Assembly (NCBI GenBank): GCA_028875225.1
Contig: JAPPFB010000020.1
Location: 124,001-188,000 of the forward strand
From: Chloroflexota bacterium
GTDB taxonomy: Bacteria; Chloroflexota; Dehalococcoidia; Bin125
Direction: 5' to 3'
DNA length: 64,000 nucleotides
Of this stretch, positions 43,928 to 51,141 are shown piece after piece. The stretch's first letter is position 1, and each line of letters begins with the position of its first letter. Position numbers and translations under genes: made by a program. The notes under the pieces were generated by a model. The model had not been told where the DNA came from. It did not search any database and saw nothing but the letters and a program-made list of their open reading frames with translations.

Positions 43928-43956
43928 CCCTCTCCCTCTCCCGGAGGAAGAGGGGA
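43928..43956. terminator. Repeat B copy after the Fe-S carrier gene
   Basis: CCCTCTCCCTCTCCCGGAGGAAGAGGGG forms a hairpin about 8 bp beyond the stop of the minus-strand Fe-S carrier gene and just upstream of metF. It matches the repeat-B style at 4950 and 9106. Confidence 0.5.
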
Positions 43957-43964
43957 CGTGAGGA

Positions 43965-44348
43965 TTAGATGCAGGAGCGAGCCTGGGAAGCGCCGCCACC
44001 GCCCGCGGTGTCGAAGCTTGAGCCGCAGGCACAGGAGTGCGAGGCGTTGGGGTTCGAGATCGAGAAGCCCTGCTTCATCACGTCATCGATGTAGTCGACG
44101 CGGGATCCAGCAATCAGCGGGGCGGATTCCTCGTCCACGAGGAAGCGGACGCCGTTCTTCTCGACGACCTGGTCGCCGGCCTCGGCGTCGGTCGCGAGCG
44201 CCATGCCGTACTGGTAGCCGGAGCAGCCGCCACCGACCACGAACACGCGTAGCGCGCCCTCGGCAAAACCCTTGTCCTCGAGCAGAGACTTGGCCTTCTC
44301 CGCCGCGAGGTCCGAAACGTCCAGCATTTCAGTCATCTGAAAGACCAT
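43965..44348 (-). CDS. A-type Fe-S cluster carrier (ErpA/IscA/HesB family)
   Basis: A 127-residue protein with the three conserved cysteines of the family: Cys42 (GGGCSGYQYG) and Cys106/Cys108 (HSCACGSSF). A short Gly/Ala-rich tail with a final Cys-Ile is an addition. It accepts Fe-S clusters and passes them to target proteins. GAGAGG lies about 8 nt before the ATG. A cysteine desulfurase gene lies 600 bp away on the other strand, so both belong to cluster assembly. Confidence 0.92.
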   Translation of the reverse strand: MVFQMTEMLDVSDLAAEKAKSLLEDKGFAEGALRVFVVGGGCSGYQYGMALATDAEAGDQVVEKNGVRFLVDEESAPLIAGSRVDYIDDVMKQGFSISNPNASHSCACGSSFDTAGGGGASQARSCI

Positions 44349-44549
44349 GAAGCCGTCCTCTCAACGAGATGAGTTCACGTATGAGCATAGCGCATCCGAG
44401 GAGCCGTCACCCTTGGCGCCAGCCTGCAGAGCCGCGCCATTGCTGCCCGCGCTTCAGAACCTCAAACGATTGGTTGACAGGCGCAGATGCCCGGTCAGAG
44501 TCGATTACAATGTATCGGTACGGATATCGGCATGGGCATGAAGTGCGGC

Positions 44550-44720
44550 ATGACAACAGGCGAGGAGTCGAGACCGGCGACATTGTCAGAGTTGTTTCTC
44601 GTTCGCGATCAACTCAATAGCCGGATCGACGATTTACAGAAGGTGATGTTCTGGGGATTTGGCCTGCTGGCAGCGCTCCTGATCGCGCTGATGGGTCTGC
44701 TCCTCAGCGGAGCAGGCTAG
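44550..44720 (+). CDS. Small tail-anchored coiled-coil protein
   Basis: A 56-residue protein, if ATG 44550 is the start. The soluble part (LSELFLVRDQLNSRIDDLQKVM) is an amphipathic helix. A hydrophobic helix (FWGFGLLAALLIALMGLLL) ends it. The plan matches the larger proteins at 7000-7578 and 49451-49687. Upstream in-frame ATGs exist and no clear ribosome site decides between them. Confidence 0.55.
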   Translation: MTTGEESRPATLSELFLVRDQLNSRIDDLQKVMFWGFGLLAALLIALMGLLLSGAG

Positions 44721-44813
44721 GGTCGAGTGGGCCCGGCAACATCACCACTCCGGTCAGATTTCCCTGGACCTTCCCGGATCCATCCAGTTGGATGTCGGAC
44801 GAACAGAGAAAAG

Positions 44814-44885
44814 TCTGGAAGGATCTGGACAATTCTGGACAGATCTGAACACATGAATGGAAGATCCGTAGTCCAGGACAGAGAA
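44814..44885. promoter_or_regulatory. Repeat D copy 1: four 10-bp direct repeats before cysteine desulfurase
   Basis: TCTGGAAGGA, TCTGGACAAT, TCTGGACAGA and TCTGAACACA stand at 44814, 44824, 44834 and 44844, a period of exactly 10 bp. About 20 bp on comes GATCCGTAGTCCAGGACAG, which includes the inverted unit GTCCA/GGAC. The whole stretch aligns without gaps to 53365-53435 at roughly three quarters identity. One-turn spacing places all units on one face of the helix, as expected for a multimeric DNA-binding protein. Confidence 0.7.
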
Positions 44886-44958
44886 TCTTGCCAACACACC
44901 CCGATACTCCCCTCGTACGGGCCCGATAGCGTCGACGCAGCTTGAAGCGAGGGGCCGA

Positions 44959-46143
44959 GTGCAGCGTTACCCTGACCTCATGGAACGTGCATATTTCGAC
45001 CATGCGGCGACAACACCACTGGATCCTCGGGTGCTGGAGGCGATGATTCCGGCGCTGCAGCACGGCTGGGGAAACCCGTCGGGCATCTATCGGGAAGCCC
45101 AGTACGCGGCGGGCCTACTCGATCGAGCCCGCGATGACATCGCCGACGTTCTGGGTTGTTCCCCGTCGGAAGTGGTGCTGACCTCGGGAGGTACTGAGTC
45201 AGACAATCTCGCGATCCGCGGCGCCGCGCTCGCTCGCGTGGAAACGGGCCGGCACCTGATCACTCAAGCCACCGAGCACCACGCAGTCCTGCACACGATG
45301 GAGCAGTTGGAGCATGAGGGCTTTGAGTTGACCGTGCTGGGTGTGGACGGCGAAGGATTCGTCGACCCCGAGGAAGTCGCTTCGGCAGTGCGCGACGACA
45401 CGACGCTGGTCAGCATCATGCTGGCCAACAACGAGATCGGGTCGGTACAGCCGTTGGCGGAGATCTCGCGGGCAGTGAAGGCACGCAACCGTCGCACAAT
45501 CGTGCACACCGATGCCGTACAGGCAGCGGGCGCAGTTGATATCCGACCCGATGTCCTGGGCGTCGACCTGATGTCACTGACGGCGCACAAGATCTACGGT
45601 CCGAAGGGCGCCGGGGCGCTCTACATACGGCGGCGGACGCCGCTGCAACCGCTGCAACTGGGCGGCGGACAGGAGGAAGAGCGTCGCGCTGGCACCGAGT
45701 CGGTCGTGCAGGCGGTCGGTCTGGCGAAAGCGCTGCAGCTGGCCGAAGAAGAGCGCACGCAGCGGACGAGTCATGCCTCCGAACTGCGCAATCGACTCTG
45801 GCGCGAGCTCAACGAGCGCGTCCATCCAATCCGCCTGAACGGGCCCTCGGACTGGTCCCGCCGTTTGGCCAACAACCTGAATGTCAGCTTCCCGGGTGTC
45901 GAAGGCGAGAGCATCTTGCTGCAGCTTGACCTTGAGGGGTTCGCCGCATCGTCCGGCAGCGCTTGCTCGACAGGCAGCACCGAGCCGAGTCATGTCCTCT
46001 CGGCCATCGGCCTTGATCCCGACACGGCACACAGCACGCTGCGTCTGAGCCTGGGTCAGTCAAACACTGAAGAACAGATCGAGAGCATCGCCGGAACGAT
46101 CGAAGAGATCACGGCGCGTCTGAGAGCGCTGTCGCCGGTCTAG
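44959..46143 (+). CDS. iscS: Cysteine desulfurase (IscS/NifS family)
   Basis: A 394-residue class V PLP enzyme. The PLP lysine is Lys211 (SLTAHKIYGPKG), His108 (ATEHHAV) contacts PLP, and catalytic Cys336 lies in SSGSACSTGS, the longer IscS-like loop. It releases sulfur from cysteine for Fe-S clusters and thiolated tRNA. GTG at 44959 has GAGGGG 5 nt upstream; ATG at 44980 has no signal. The repeat-D element lies about 75-145 bp upstream. Confidence 0.93.
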   Translation: MQRYPDLMERAYFDHAATTPLDPRVLEAMIPALQHGWGNPSGIYREAQYAAGLLDRARDDIADVLGCSPSEVVLTSGGTESDNLAIRGAALARVETGRHLITQATEHHAVLHTMEQLEHEGFELTVLGVDGEGFVDPEEVASAVRDDTTLVSIMLANNEIGSVQPLAEISRAVKARNRRTIVHTDAVQAAGAVDIRPDVLGVDLMSLTAHKIYGPKGAGALYIRRRTPLQPLQLGGGQEEERRAGTESVVQAVGLAKALQLAEEERTQRTSHASELRNRLWRELNERVHPIRLNGPSDWSRRLANNLNVSFPGVEGESILLQLDLEGFAASSGSACSTGSTEPSHVLSAIGLDPDTAHSTLRLSLGQSNTEEQIESIAGTIEEITARLRALSPV

Positions 46144-46161
46144 GTTGACGAGGATCGGAGG

Positions 46162-46851
46162 ATGACGATGGTCACGGCCGAACGAACCACTTCCGTTGCC
46201 GGCAAGCAGGACACGCCTGCGTCCGGACAATCGCAAGCCGCTCAACGGGCCCAACTTCTCAGGCTGCAGATGCCAGCGGAGTGGGAGTTGACGGACGAGC
46301 AGTTCCTGGAACTTTGCAGGCTCAACGAGGGATGGCGGATTGAAGCTGATGGCGAAGGAGGACTGCTGATCATGGCGCCAACTGGTCCCGACAGCAGCGA
46401 ACAGGGCGGCCGCATCTACTCGCAGACGCTGATCTGGAGCGACACGATGGCGAAAGGGCGTGCCTTCGAGTCGAGCGCAACATTTATGTTGCCGAACGGG
46501 GATCGTCGGATGCCCGATGCAGCATGGATTAGCGATGAGCGTCTGGCCGAGATCGCCGGCGACGATCACGTCATCTGGCGGACATGTCCTGATTTCGTCG
46601 TCGAAGTGCGATCGGCGACTGACGATCTTGCTCCTCAGCAGCGAAAAATGGAAATGTGGATCTCGCAAGGCGCACGGCTTGGATGGCTGGTTGATCCGTT
46701 GGAGGAGACGGTCTGGATCTACCGACCGGAACAGGAACCAGAGCGGTTAGAACGGCCCGAGTCGGTGATAGCGGTCGAGATTGCGGACGATTTGACGATT
46801 GACTTCAACCGGCTCTGCCCGCCGCGGGATCAAGAGTCAGAGACCAGCTGA
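46162..46851 (+). CDS. Uma2 family protein (first copy)
   Basis: A 229-residue Uma2 (DUF820) protein with a PD-(D/E)xK nuclease-like core: PDAAWI, then PDFVVEVRSATDDL and a Lys in QQRKMEMW, then RLGWLVDPLEETVWIY. These genes are very numerous in Cyanobacteria and Chloroflexota; the target is unknown. It starts 18 bp after the desulfurase stop. A second copy at 48798-49442 shares this organisation. Its 3' end overlaps the convergent glycosylase-like gene by 47 bp. Confidence 0.9.
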   Translation: MTMVTAERTTSVAGKQDTPASGQSQAAQRAQLLRLQMPAEWELTDEQFLELCRLNEGWRIEADGEGGLLIMAPTGPDSSEQGGRIYSQTLIWSDTMAKGRAFESSATFMLPNGDRRMPDAAWISDERLAEIAGDDHVIWRTCPDFVVEVRSATDDLAPQQRKMEMWISQGARLGWLVDPLEETVWIYRPEQEPERLERPESVIAVEIADDLTIDFNRLCPPRDQESETS

Positions 46852-47947
46852 TTTCGGTTTCGAGGAACCGACCGATCTCATCGAACTCAGCTTCGAGTTG
46901 GCTCCGGGCGTCGTCCGACAGTTCCTCGAAGCAGGTGACCCTGACGCTCAGTCCGTGCGCCCGACGGCGCCGATCCCAGGTAGCGACGAGACGGCCATCG
47001 ATGAGCACGCAAGGGCGGAGCATCCCGCCACCGGCGTTGACTCGCTTGAGAAGATGATCGGGGACATCGAGGTCCCGCTTCGCGTAACCAACGATGTACG
47101 GATCGAATGGTCCCAGTACCCGCAACACGCCGTGTGGACCTTCCAGCACATCACTGAGCCGATCAAGGGCATCCTGCGACATCCACATCGCCTGGCCATC
47201 GACGTCCACTTCGGTCAGGTCTTCCAGGGCGGCCTGCAGGCATCGGCGAGTCTCGGCGGCAGGCAGACCGGACCACCAGCGGAAGTCCGACTGTGTCGCG
47301 GGGCCGTAGGCGGTGAAGTAGCGCCGCGCGAGCTCGGCGCCAGGATCAGGCGGCGCGTCGGAGCGAGGGATCCAGTCGTCGATCAGTGTGTGGGTCGCAT
47401 CGCCGTCGCGTTCGGGACCGAAGCAGCTGACGCCAAGCAGCGACGTGGTGCGCAGCAGGTGAGGGGTTGCCTGACCGTCCGACGGCAGACCCGCCGAACG
47501 GAACGCGTCACCGATCTCGGCTCGGGTCATCGGTCCGTTGGCTGCGAGCTCCTCGCGAAGGAATGCAAGCACCCTGGCGTGATCGTCGTCGGAGATGCCG
47601 AGGTCGGCCCGGCGTTTGAGCGCCTTGGCGTCCATGGCTTCTCCGAGAAGCTCGAGCATCCAGCGAAGATCCTCCGATGGGACGAGATGCAGGGTGCCGC
47701 GCATCAGCCAGTTGCGGACGACCGTGCGCTCGGCGAGTCGGGCGTGGTCGACATCGGCGGCGGACAGGCCGGTCGAGCGTACGCCGATACCGAGTTGCTC
47801 GCCCAGGCGGTCCTGGGCCTGAATAGCGCCGGCGGAACGGACGGTATCGGCGACCTCTGCGCCGCGTTGCACGCCCAGCAGTTGGGCGTGGAGACGCAGC
47901 CGATGTGCTTCGCGCCGAGTGAGTGTGAGTTTGGCAGGCATGGACAT
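46805..47947 (-). CDS. Winged-helix DNA-binding protein, AlkZ/YcaQ-like (HTH_42)
   Basis: A 380-residue member of the HTH_42 superfamily (AlkZ, AlkX, YcaQ). The N-terminal part carries GAIQAQDR with Gln43-x-Gln45, which matches the catalytic QxQ motif of AlkZ-type DNA glycosylases that unhook interstrand crosslinks or remove alkylated bases. WLMRGTLHLVPSEDLRWML is typical of the superfamily. Activity against particular lesions is not predictable. It lies between the two Uma2 genes on the opposite strand. Confidence 0.82.
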   Translation of the reverse strand: MSMPAKLTLTRREAHRLRLHAQLLGVQRGAEVADTVRSAGAIQAQDRLGEQLGIGVRSTGLSAADVDHARLAERTVVRNWLMRGTLHLVPSEDLRWMLELLGEAMDAKALKRRADLGISDDDHARVLAFLREELAANGPMTRAEIGDAFRSAGLPSDGQATPHLLRTTSLLGVSCFGPERDGDATHTLIDDWIPRSDAPPDPGAELARRYFTAYGPATQSDFRWWSGLPAAETRRCLQAALEDLTEVDVDGQAMWMSQDALDRLSDVLEGPHGVLRVLGPFDPYIVGYAKRDLDVPDHLLKRVNAGGGMLRPCVLIDGRLVATWDRRRRAHGLSVRVTCFEELSDDARSQLEAEFDEIGRFLETEISWSLTLDPAAGRAG

Positions 47948-47982
47948 CAGCCTAGGTGGGCTGAATTGGTAGGCTCACGGTC

Positions 47983-48774
47983 GTGACCACTCCAGGACGC
48001 GACGAATGGCAGCCGGACCAGTACGCCCGCTTCAAGGCGGAGCGGGAGCAGCCGTTCTACGATCTCCTGGACATGGTGGTGCCGGTACTCGGTGGACGCG
48101 TCGTTGACCTGGGCTGCGGCACCGGCGCTCTGACCACTGCGTTGCATACCAAGACGTTGGCCGACGAGACGGTCGGACTTGACCGCTCGGAGGCGATGCT
48201 GGAGCAGAGCGCTCAGCACGCTGGCAGCGGCGTTCGGTTTGTGCGCGGGGACATCGCCGAGTTCAGCGGATTGGACGGCAGCGGGCTGGACCTGGTGTTT
48301 GCCAACGCATCGATCCAGTGGGTGCCGGACCACGCGTCGCTGTTCCCTCGGCTGGCGGCGACGCTCGGGCCGGGCGGGCAACTGGCAGTGCAAATGCCGG
48401 CGAACGAGGATCATCCCTCGCACGCGGTGGCTCGCGAGGTGGCGCAGGAGTCGCCGCACGCCGAGGCGCTGGGCGGCTTCGTCTACCGGCACTCGATTGA
48501 GTCAGCGGAGTGGTACGCCGAGCAGCTCGCTCGTCTGGGGTTCGCCGAGCAGCACGTCCGCGTGCAGGTGTACCTGCACCGCCTGCCCGGGCCCGAGGAC
48601 GTGATCGAGTGGGTCAAGGGCTCGCTGCTCACGGGCTACCGCAATCGGATGTCGGCGGAGGACTACGAGGCGTTTCTGGCCGACTACCGGCAGCGGTTGC
48701 TGTCGGTCTTGCCCGTGGAACGCCCCTTTCTCTACCCCTTCAAGCGACTCCTGCTCTGGGGCCGGATGGGGTAG
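47983..48774 (+). CDS. Methyltransferase, trans-aconitate methyltransferase-like
   Basis: A 263-residue class I SAM methyltransferase. Motif I is VVDLGCGTGALT; VGLDRSEAML, GDIAEF and FANASIQWVPDH follow. The C-terminal EDVIEWVKGSLLTGYRNRM segment is characteristic of Tam-type enzymes, which methylate trans-aconitate or related acids. It starts with GTG, directly beyond the glycosylase-like gene, which is divergent. Confidence 0.85.
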   Translation: MTTPGRDEWQPDQYARFKAEREQPFYDLLDMVVPVLGGRVVDLGCGTGALTTALHTKTLADETVGLDRSEAMLEQSAQHAGSGVRFVRGDIAEFSGLDGSGLDLVFANASIQWVPDHASLFPRLAATLGPGGQLAVQMPANEDHPSHAVAREVAQESPHAEALGGFVYRHSIESAEWYAEQLARLGFAEQHVRVQVYLHRLPGPEDVIEWVKGSLLTGYRNRMSAEDYEAFLADYRQRLLSVLPVERPFLYPFKRLLLWGRMG

Positions 48775-48797
48775 GCGCGCTTCGGTAAACTGAGGAC

Positions 48798-49442
48798 ATG
48801 GTGACCGCGAAGCCCAGGAGCAAGGCTGAGGAAGTGTCGGCGCTGCTGTCGACGCTGGGGATCGGTCCGCTGACGCTGCGCCTGCCGCCCGACTGGCAGC
48901 TCACGAACAAGAAGCTGCTGGAGCTCTGCAGCCTGAATGAGACGGTGCCGTTCGAGGTGGACGAGACGGGAGCGTTGATCTTGAACATGCCCAGCGGTCC
49001 GACCAGCGAATGGATGATGATCGAGATTGCATGGCAACTTCGCAGTTGGATGGATGTCGACGCTGGCGATCTAGTCTTTGGCTCAAGCGCACTCTTCGAG
49101 TTGCCGGACGGGAATCGCCGCTCGCCTGACATCGCTTGGGCTAGTGGACAGCGGCTCGCAGAGTTCGATGTGTTCGACGGTGATGTGTGGCGCCTGGCGC
49201 CCGATTTCATCGTCGAGATTCGCTCGATGTCCGACAAAATCGAGGACCAGCAGGCCAAGATGGACATGTGGTTGCGAAATGGAGTGCAGCTCGGATGGTT
49301 GGTAGACCCGTTCGACCAGCAAATCCGGGTGTGTCGGCCTGGTGCGGAGCCAGTGCTGTTGGAACGGCCAACGGAGATGGCTGACGACGAAGTGTTGCCG
49401 GGATTAGTGGTCGATCTGAAACGGATCTGGCGCCGACCTTAG
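48798..49442 (+). CDS. Uma2 family protein (second copy)
   Basis: A 214-residue Uma2 protein paralogous to 46162-46851. Shared segments include LRLPPDWQLT/LRLQMPAEWELT, LPDGNRRSPDIAW/LPNGDRRMPDAAW, PDFIVEIRS/PDFVVEVRS, and LGWLVDP. GAGGAC lies just before the ATG. The spacing of 23 bp from the methyltransferase suggests co-transcription. Confidence 0.9.
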   Translation: MVTAKPRSKAEEVSALLSTLGIGPLTLRLPPDWQLTNKKLLELCSLNETVPFEVDETGALILNMPSGPTSEWMMIEIAWQLRSWMDVDAGDLVFGSSALFELPDGNRRSPDIAWASGQRLAEFDVFDGDVWRLAPDFIVEIRSMSDKIEDQQAKMDMWLRNGVQLGWLVDPFDQQIRVCRPGAEPVLLERPTEMADDEVLPGLVVDLKRIWRRP

Positions 49443-49450
49443 CTATCGCG

Positions 49451-49687
49451 TCAACCGCCTCGCGCGAGCAGTGCGCCCATGACCGCCAGGACCGACGCGA
49501 ACCCTAAGGCAATTCCCCACATCAGGAGGCGAAATCGGGCATCCATGTCGGCACGGAGATCGCCGATTCGTTCGTTGACGTCATCGATTCGCCCATTGAC
49601 GTCGTCAATCCGACGATTGAGCTGGGCAAACGCGTCCCGCAATCCGAATTGTTCTTCTCGATCTCCTGGTTGCTCGCGCGTGACCAT
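49451..49687 (-). CDS. Small tail-anchored coiled-coil protein (heptad type)
   Basis: A 78-residue protein. The heptads RRIDDVNGRIDDVNERIGDLRADMD make a coiled coil, and a hydrophobic helix (LLMWGIALGFASVLAVMGALL) ends it. ATG at 49687 has GGAGG upstream; longer open frame upstream is ignored. It shares its plan with 7000-7578 and 44550-44720. Its stop is 8 bp from the convergent Uma2 stop. Confidence 0.65.
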   Translation of the reverse strand: MVTREQPGDREEQFGLRDAFAQLNRRIDDVNGRIDDVNERIGDLRADMDARFRLLMWGIALGFASVLAVMGALLARGG

Positions 49688-49871
49688 GACGCCCTCCACG
49701 CGTGACTGAAAGCATAGTGCATTCATACCAGTACTACAAGTGTTAACCGCGTCGGTTTCACAGTCAGAACTCATGAGTTCGGGCCATTCGCGCAACGCGT
49801 TGGGTGGCGACAGGCGGAACCGCAAGAATGACCCTCGTGTATCCTGACGCGGACGGGTGAACGGAGCGGGC

Positions 49872-50579
49872 ATGGTTTCTCCGACGATTGACACTGGAGG
49901 GGCTCCGATCCCTCTGCTGGACCCGGTGACCGACGTTGAGGACGAGCTTCGCTCTCAGCTTCTGGTCTCGACGGTGGACAAGGTGTTTGGCTGGGCCCGC
50001 CGGTCTTCTTTGTGGCCGGCGATGTTTGGATTGGCCTGCTGCGCGATCGAGATGATCGCAACCGCGAACGCCCGTTATGACCTCGCTCGATTCGGCGCCG
50101 AGGTCTTCCGCGCCTCGCCGCGACAGGCCGACCTGATGATCGTGGCGGGCACGGTGACCTGGAAGATGGCCCCACCGGTTCGGCGGATTTACCTGCAGAT
50201 GGCGGAACCCAAGTGGGTCATCTCGATGGGGTCGTGCTCAAACATCGGCGGACCGTTCGCGCACGGCTACTCGACGCTGCCGGGCGTCAACAACATCGTG
50301 CCGGTCGACGTCTACGTGCCGGGCTGCCCGCCACGCCCCGAGTCGCTGCTGGCCGGTCTCATGCTGCTGCAGCAGGTGATCGATGAAGAGCACGCGAACG
50401 GTCATCGCAAGCGGCGTCCGGAGCCAACCGGTGACTTCTCGCGGATGCTGCCCGAGGGCGACCCGATCCGGCAGGAGCTGGAATCGCTATTCCCGCCATA
50501 CCTGACCGCGGACGGTCAGCCGCGCGACAAGTGGACCGGCGCGCTGCCGCACGACGAGAACTTCTTCGCCAGCCGCTAG
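49872..50579 (+). CDS. nuoB: NADH-quinone oxidoreductase subunit B
   Basis: A 235-residue NuoB, the subunit holding cluster N2, the last Fe-S centre before quinone. Cysteines are Cys56-Cys57 (GLACCAIE), Cys122 (GSCSNIGG) and Cys152 (VPGCPPRPE). Its C-terminal tail is longer than usual. ATG at 49872 has GGAG 6 nt upstream. nuoI follows 28 bp on. The other core subunits (C, D, H, A) are not in the window, so complex I genes are dispersed. Confidence 0.94.
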   Translation: MVSPTIDTGGAPIPLLDPVTDVEDELRSQLLVSTVDKVFGWARRSSLWPAMFGLACCAIEMIATANARYDLARFGAEVFRASPRQADLMIVAGTVTWKMAPPVRRIYLQMAEPKWVISMGSCSNIGGPFAHGYSTLPGVNNIVPVDVYVPGCPPRPESLLAGLMLLQQVIDEEHANGHRKRRPEPTGDFSRMLPEGDPIRQELESLFPPYLTADGQPRDKWTGALPHDENFFASR

Positions 50580-50607
50580 CCTTCTGGCGAACTAGAGAGA
50601 CGCACTC

Positions 50608-51093
50608 ATGGTCTTCGGCAAGGGCATCGCCAAGGGACTGTTGACCGTCGTCAAGCACGTCCGCAAAGAGCCGGTGACCGTGGAATTCCCAGAGCAGGAG
50701 CGCGACATCCCGCCGCGCGCGCGAACCAACCTGGTCTGGTTCGTCGAGCGCTGCACCGGCTGTTCCACCTGCGCGCAGAGTTGTCCCGACGGCTGCATCC
50801 TGGTCGACACCGAGCCGCGCGAGGATGGCTCGTTCCTGGTCAACCGCTACGAGATCGACTTCCGCCTCTGCATGTACTGCGGACTCTGCGCCGAGGCTTG
50901 CCCCTATGAGGCGATCCAGGTCGGCGGCTCGTACACCAACGTTGTGACGAATCCGAACCGCCTGTACAAGGACAAGGACGACTTAATCGAGCTGGCCAAC
51001 GAATACCTCGAGCAGCACGACTGGGTCTACCCGAACGGCCAACAGGCGGTCCAGCAGACAGTCCACCCCGAAGAACGTCGGCAGCACCACTAA
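50608..51093 (+). CDS. nuoI: NADH-quinone oxidoreductase subunit I (2x 4Fe-4S)
   Basis: A 161-residue ferredoxin-like NuoI. Two 4Fe-4S motifs: Cys49, 52, 55, 59 (CTGCSTCAQSC) and Cys88, 91, 94, 98 (CMYCGLCAEAC). It links the peripheral arm's Fe-S chain to NuoB. It lies in an operon with nuoB and starts with ATG after GAGAGA. The N-terminal helix-like region (GKGIAKGLLTVVKHV) is consistent with membrane association. Confidence 0.94.
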   Translation: MVFGKGIAKGLLTVVKHVRKEPVTVEFPEQERDIPPRARTNLVWFVERCTGCSTCAQSCPDGCILVDTEPREDGSFLVNRYEIDFRLCMYCGLCAEACPYEAIQVGGSYTNVVTNPNRLYKDKDDLIELANEYLEQHDWVYPNGQQAVQQTVHPEERRQHH

Positions 51094-51141
51094 CCGTTAG
51101 TGCCAGGGCCAAAATGGACGTAGGAATCCGTCCGGCCGTCT

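Noticed and set aside
44474-44511. TTGACA with TACAAT before the small membrane protein gene
   Set aside because: The spacing is 26 bp, too long for a sigma70-type promoter.
44704-45063. Antisense frame over repeat D whose peptide resembles one at 53240-54235
   Set aside because: The similarity follows from the shared 10-bp DNA repeats; codon use and start signals do not support a gene.
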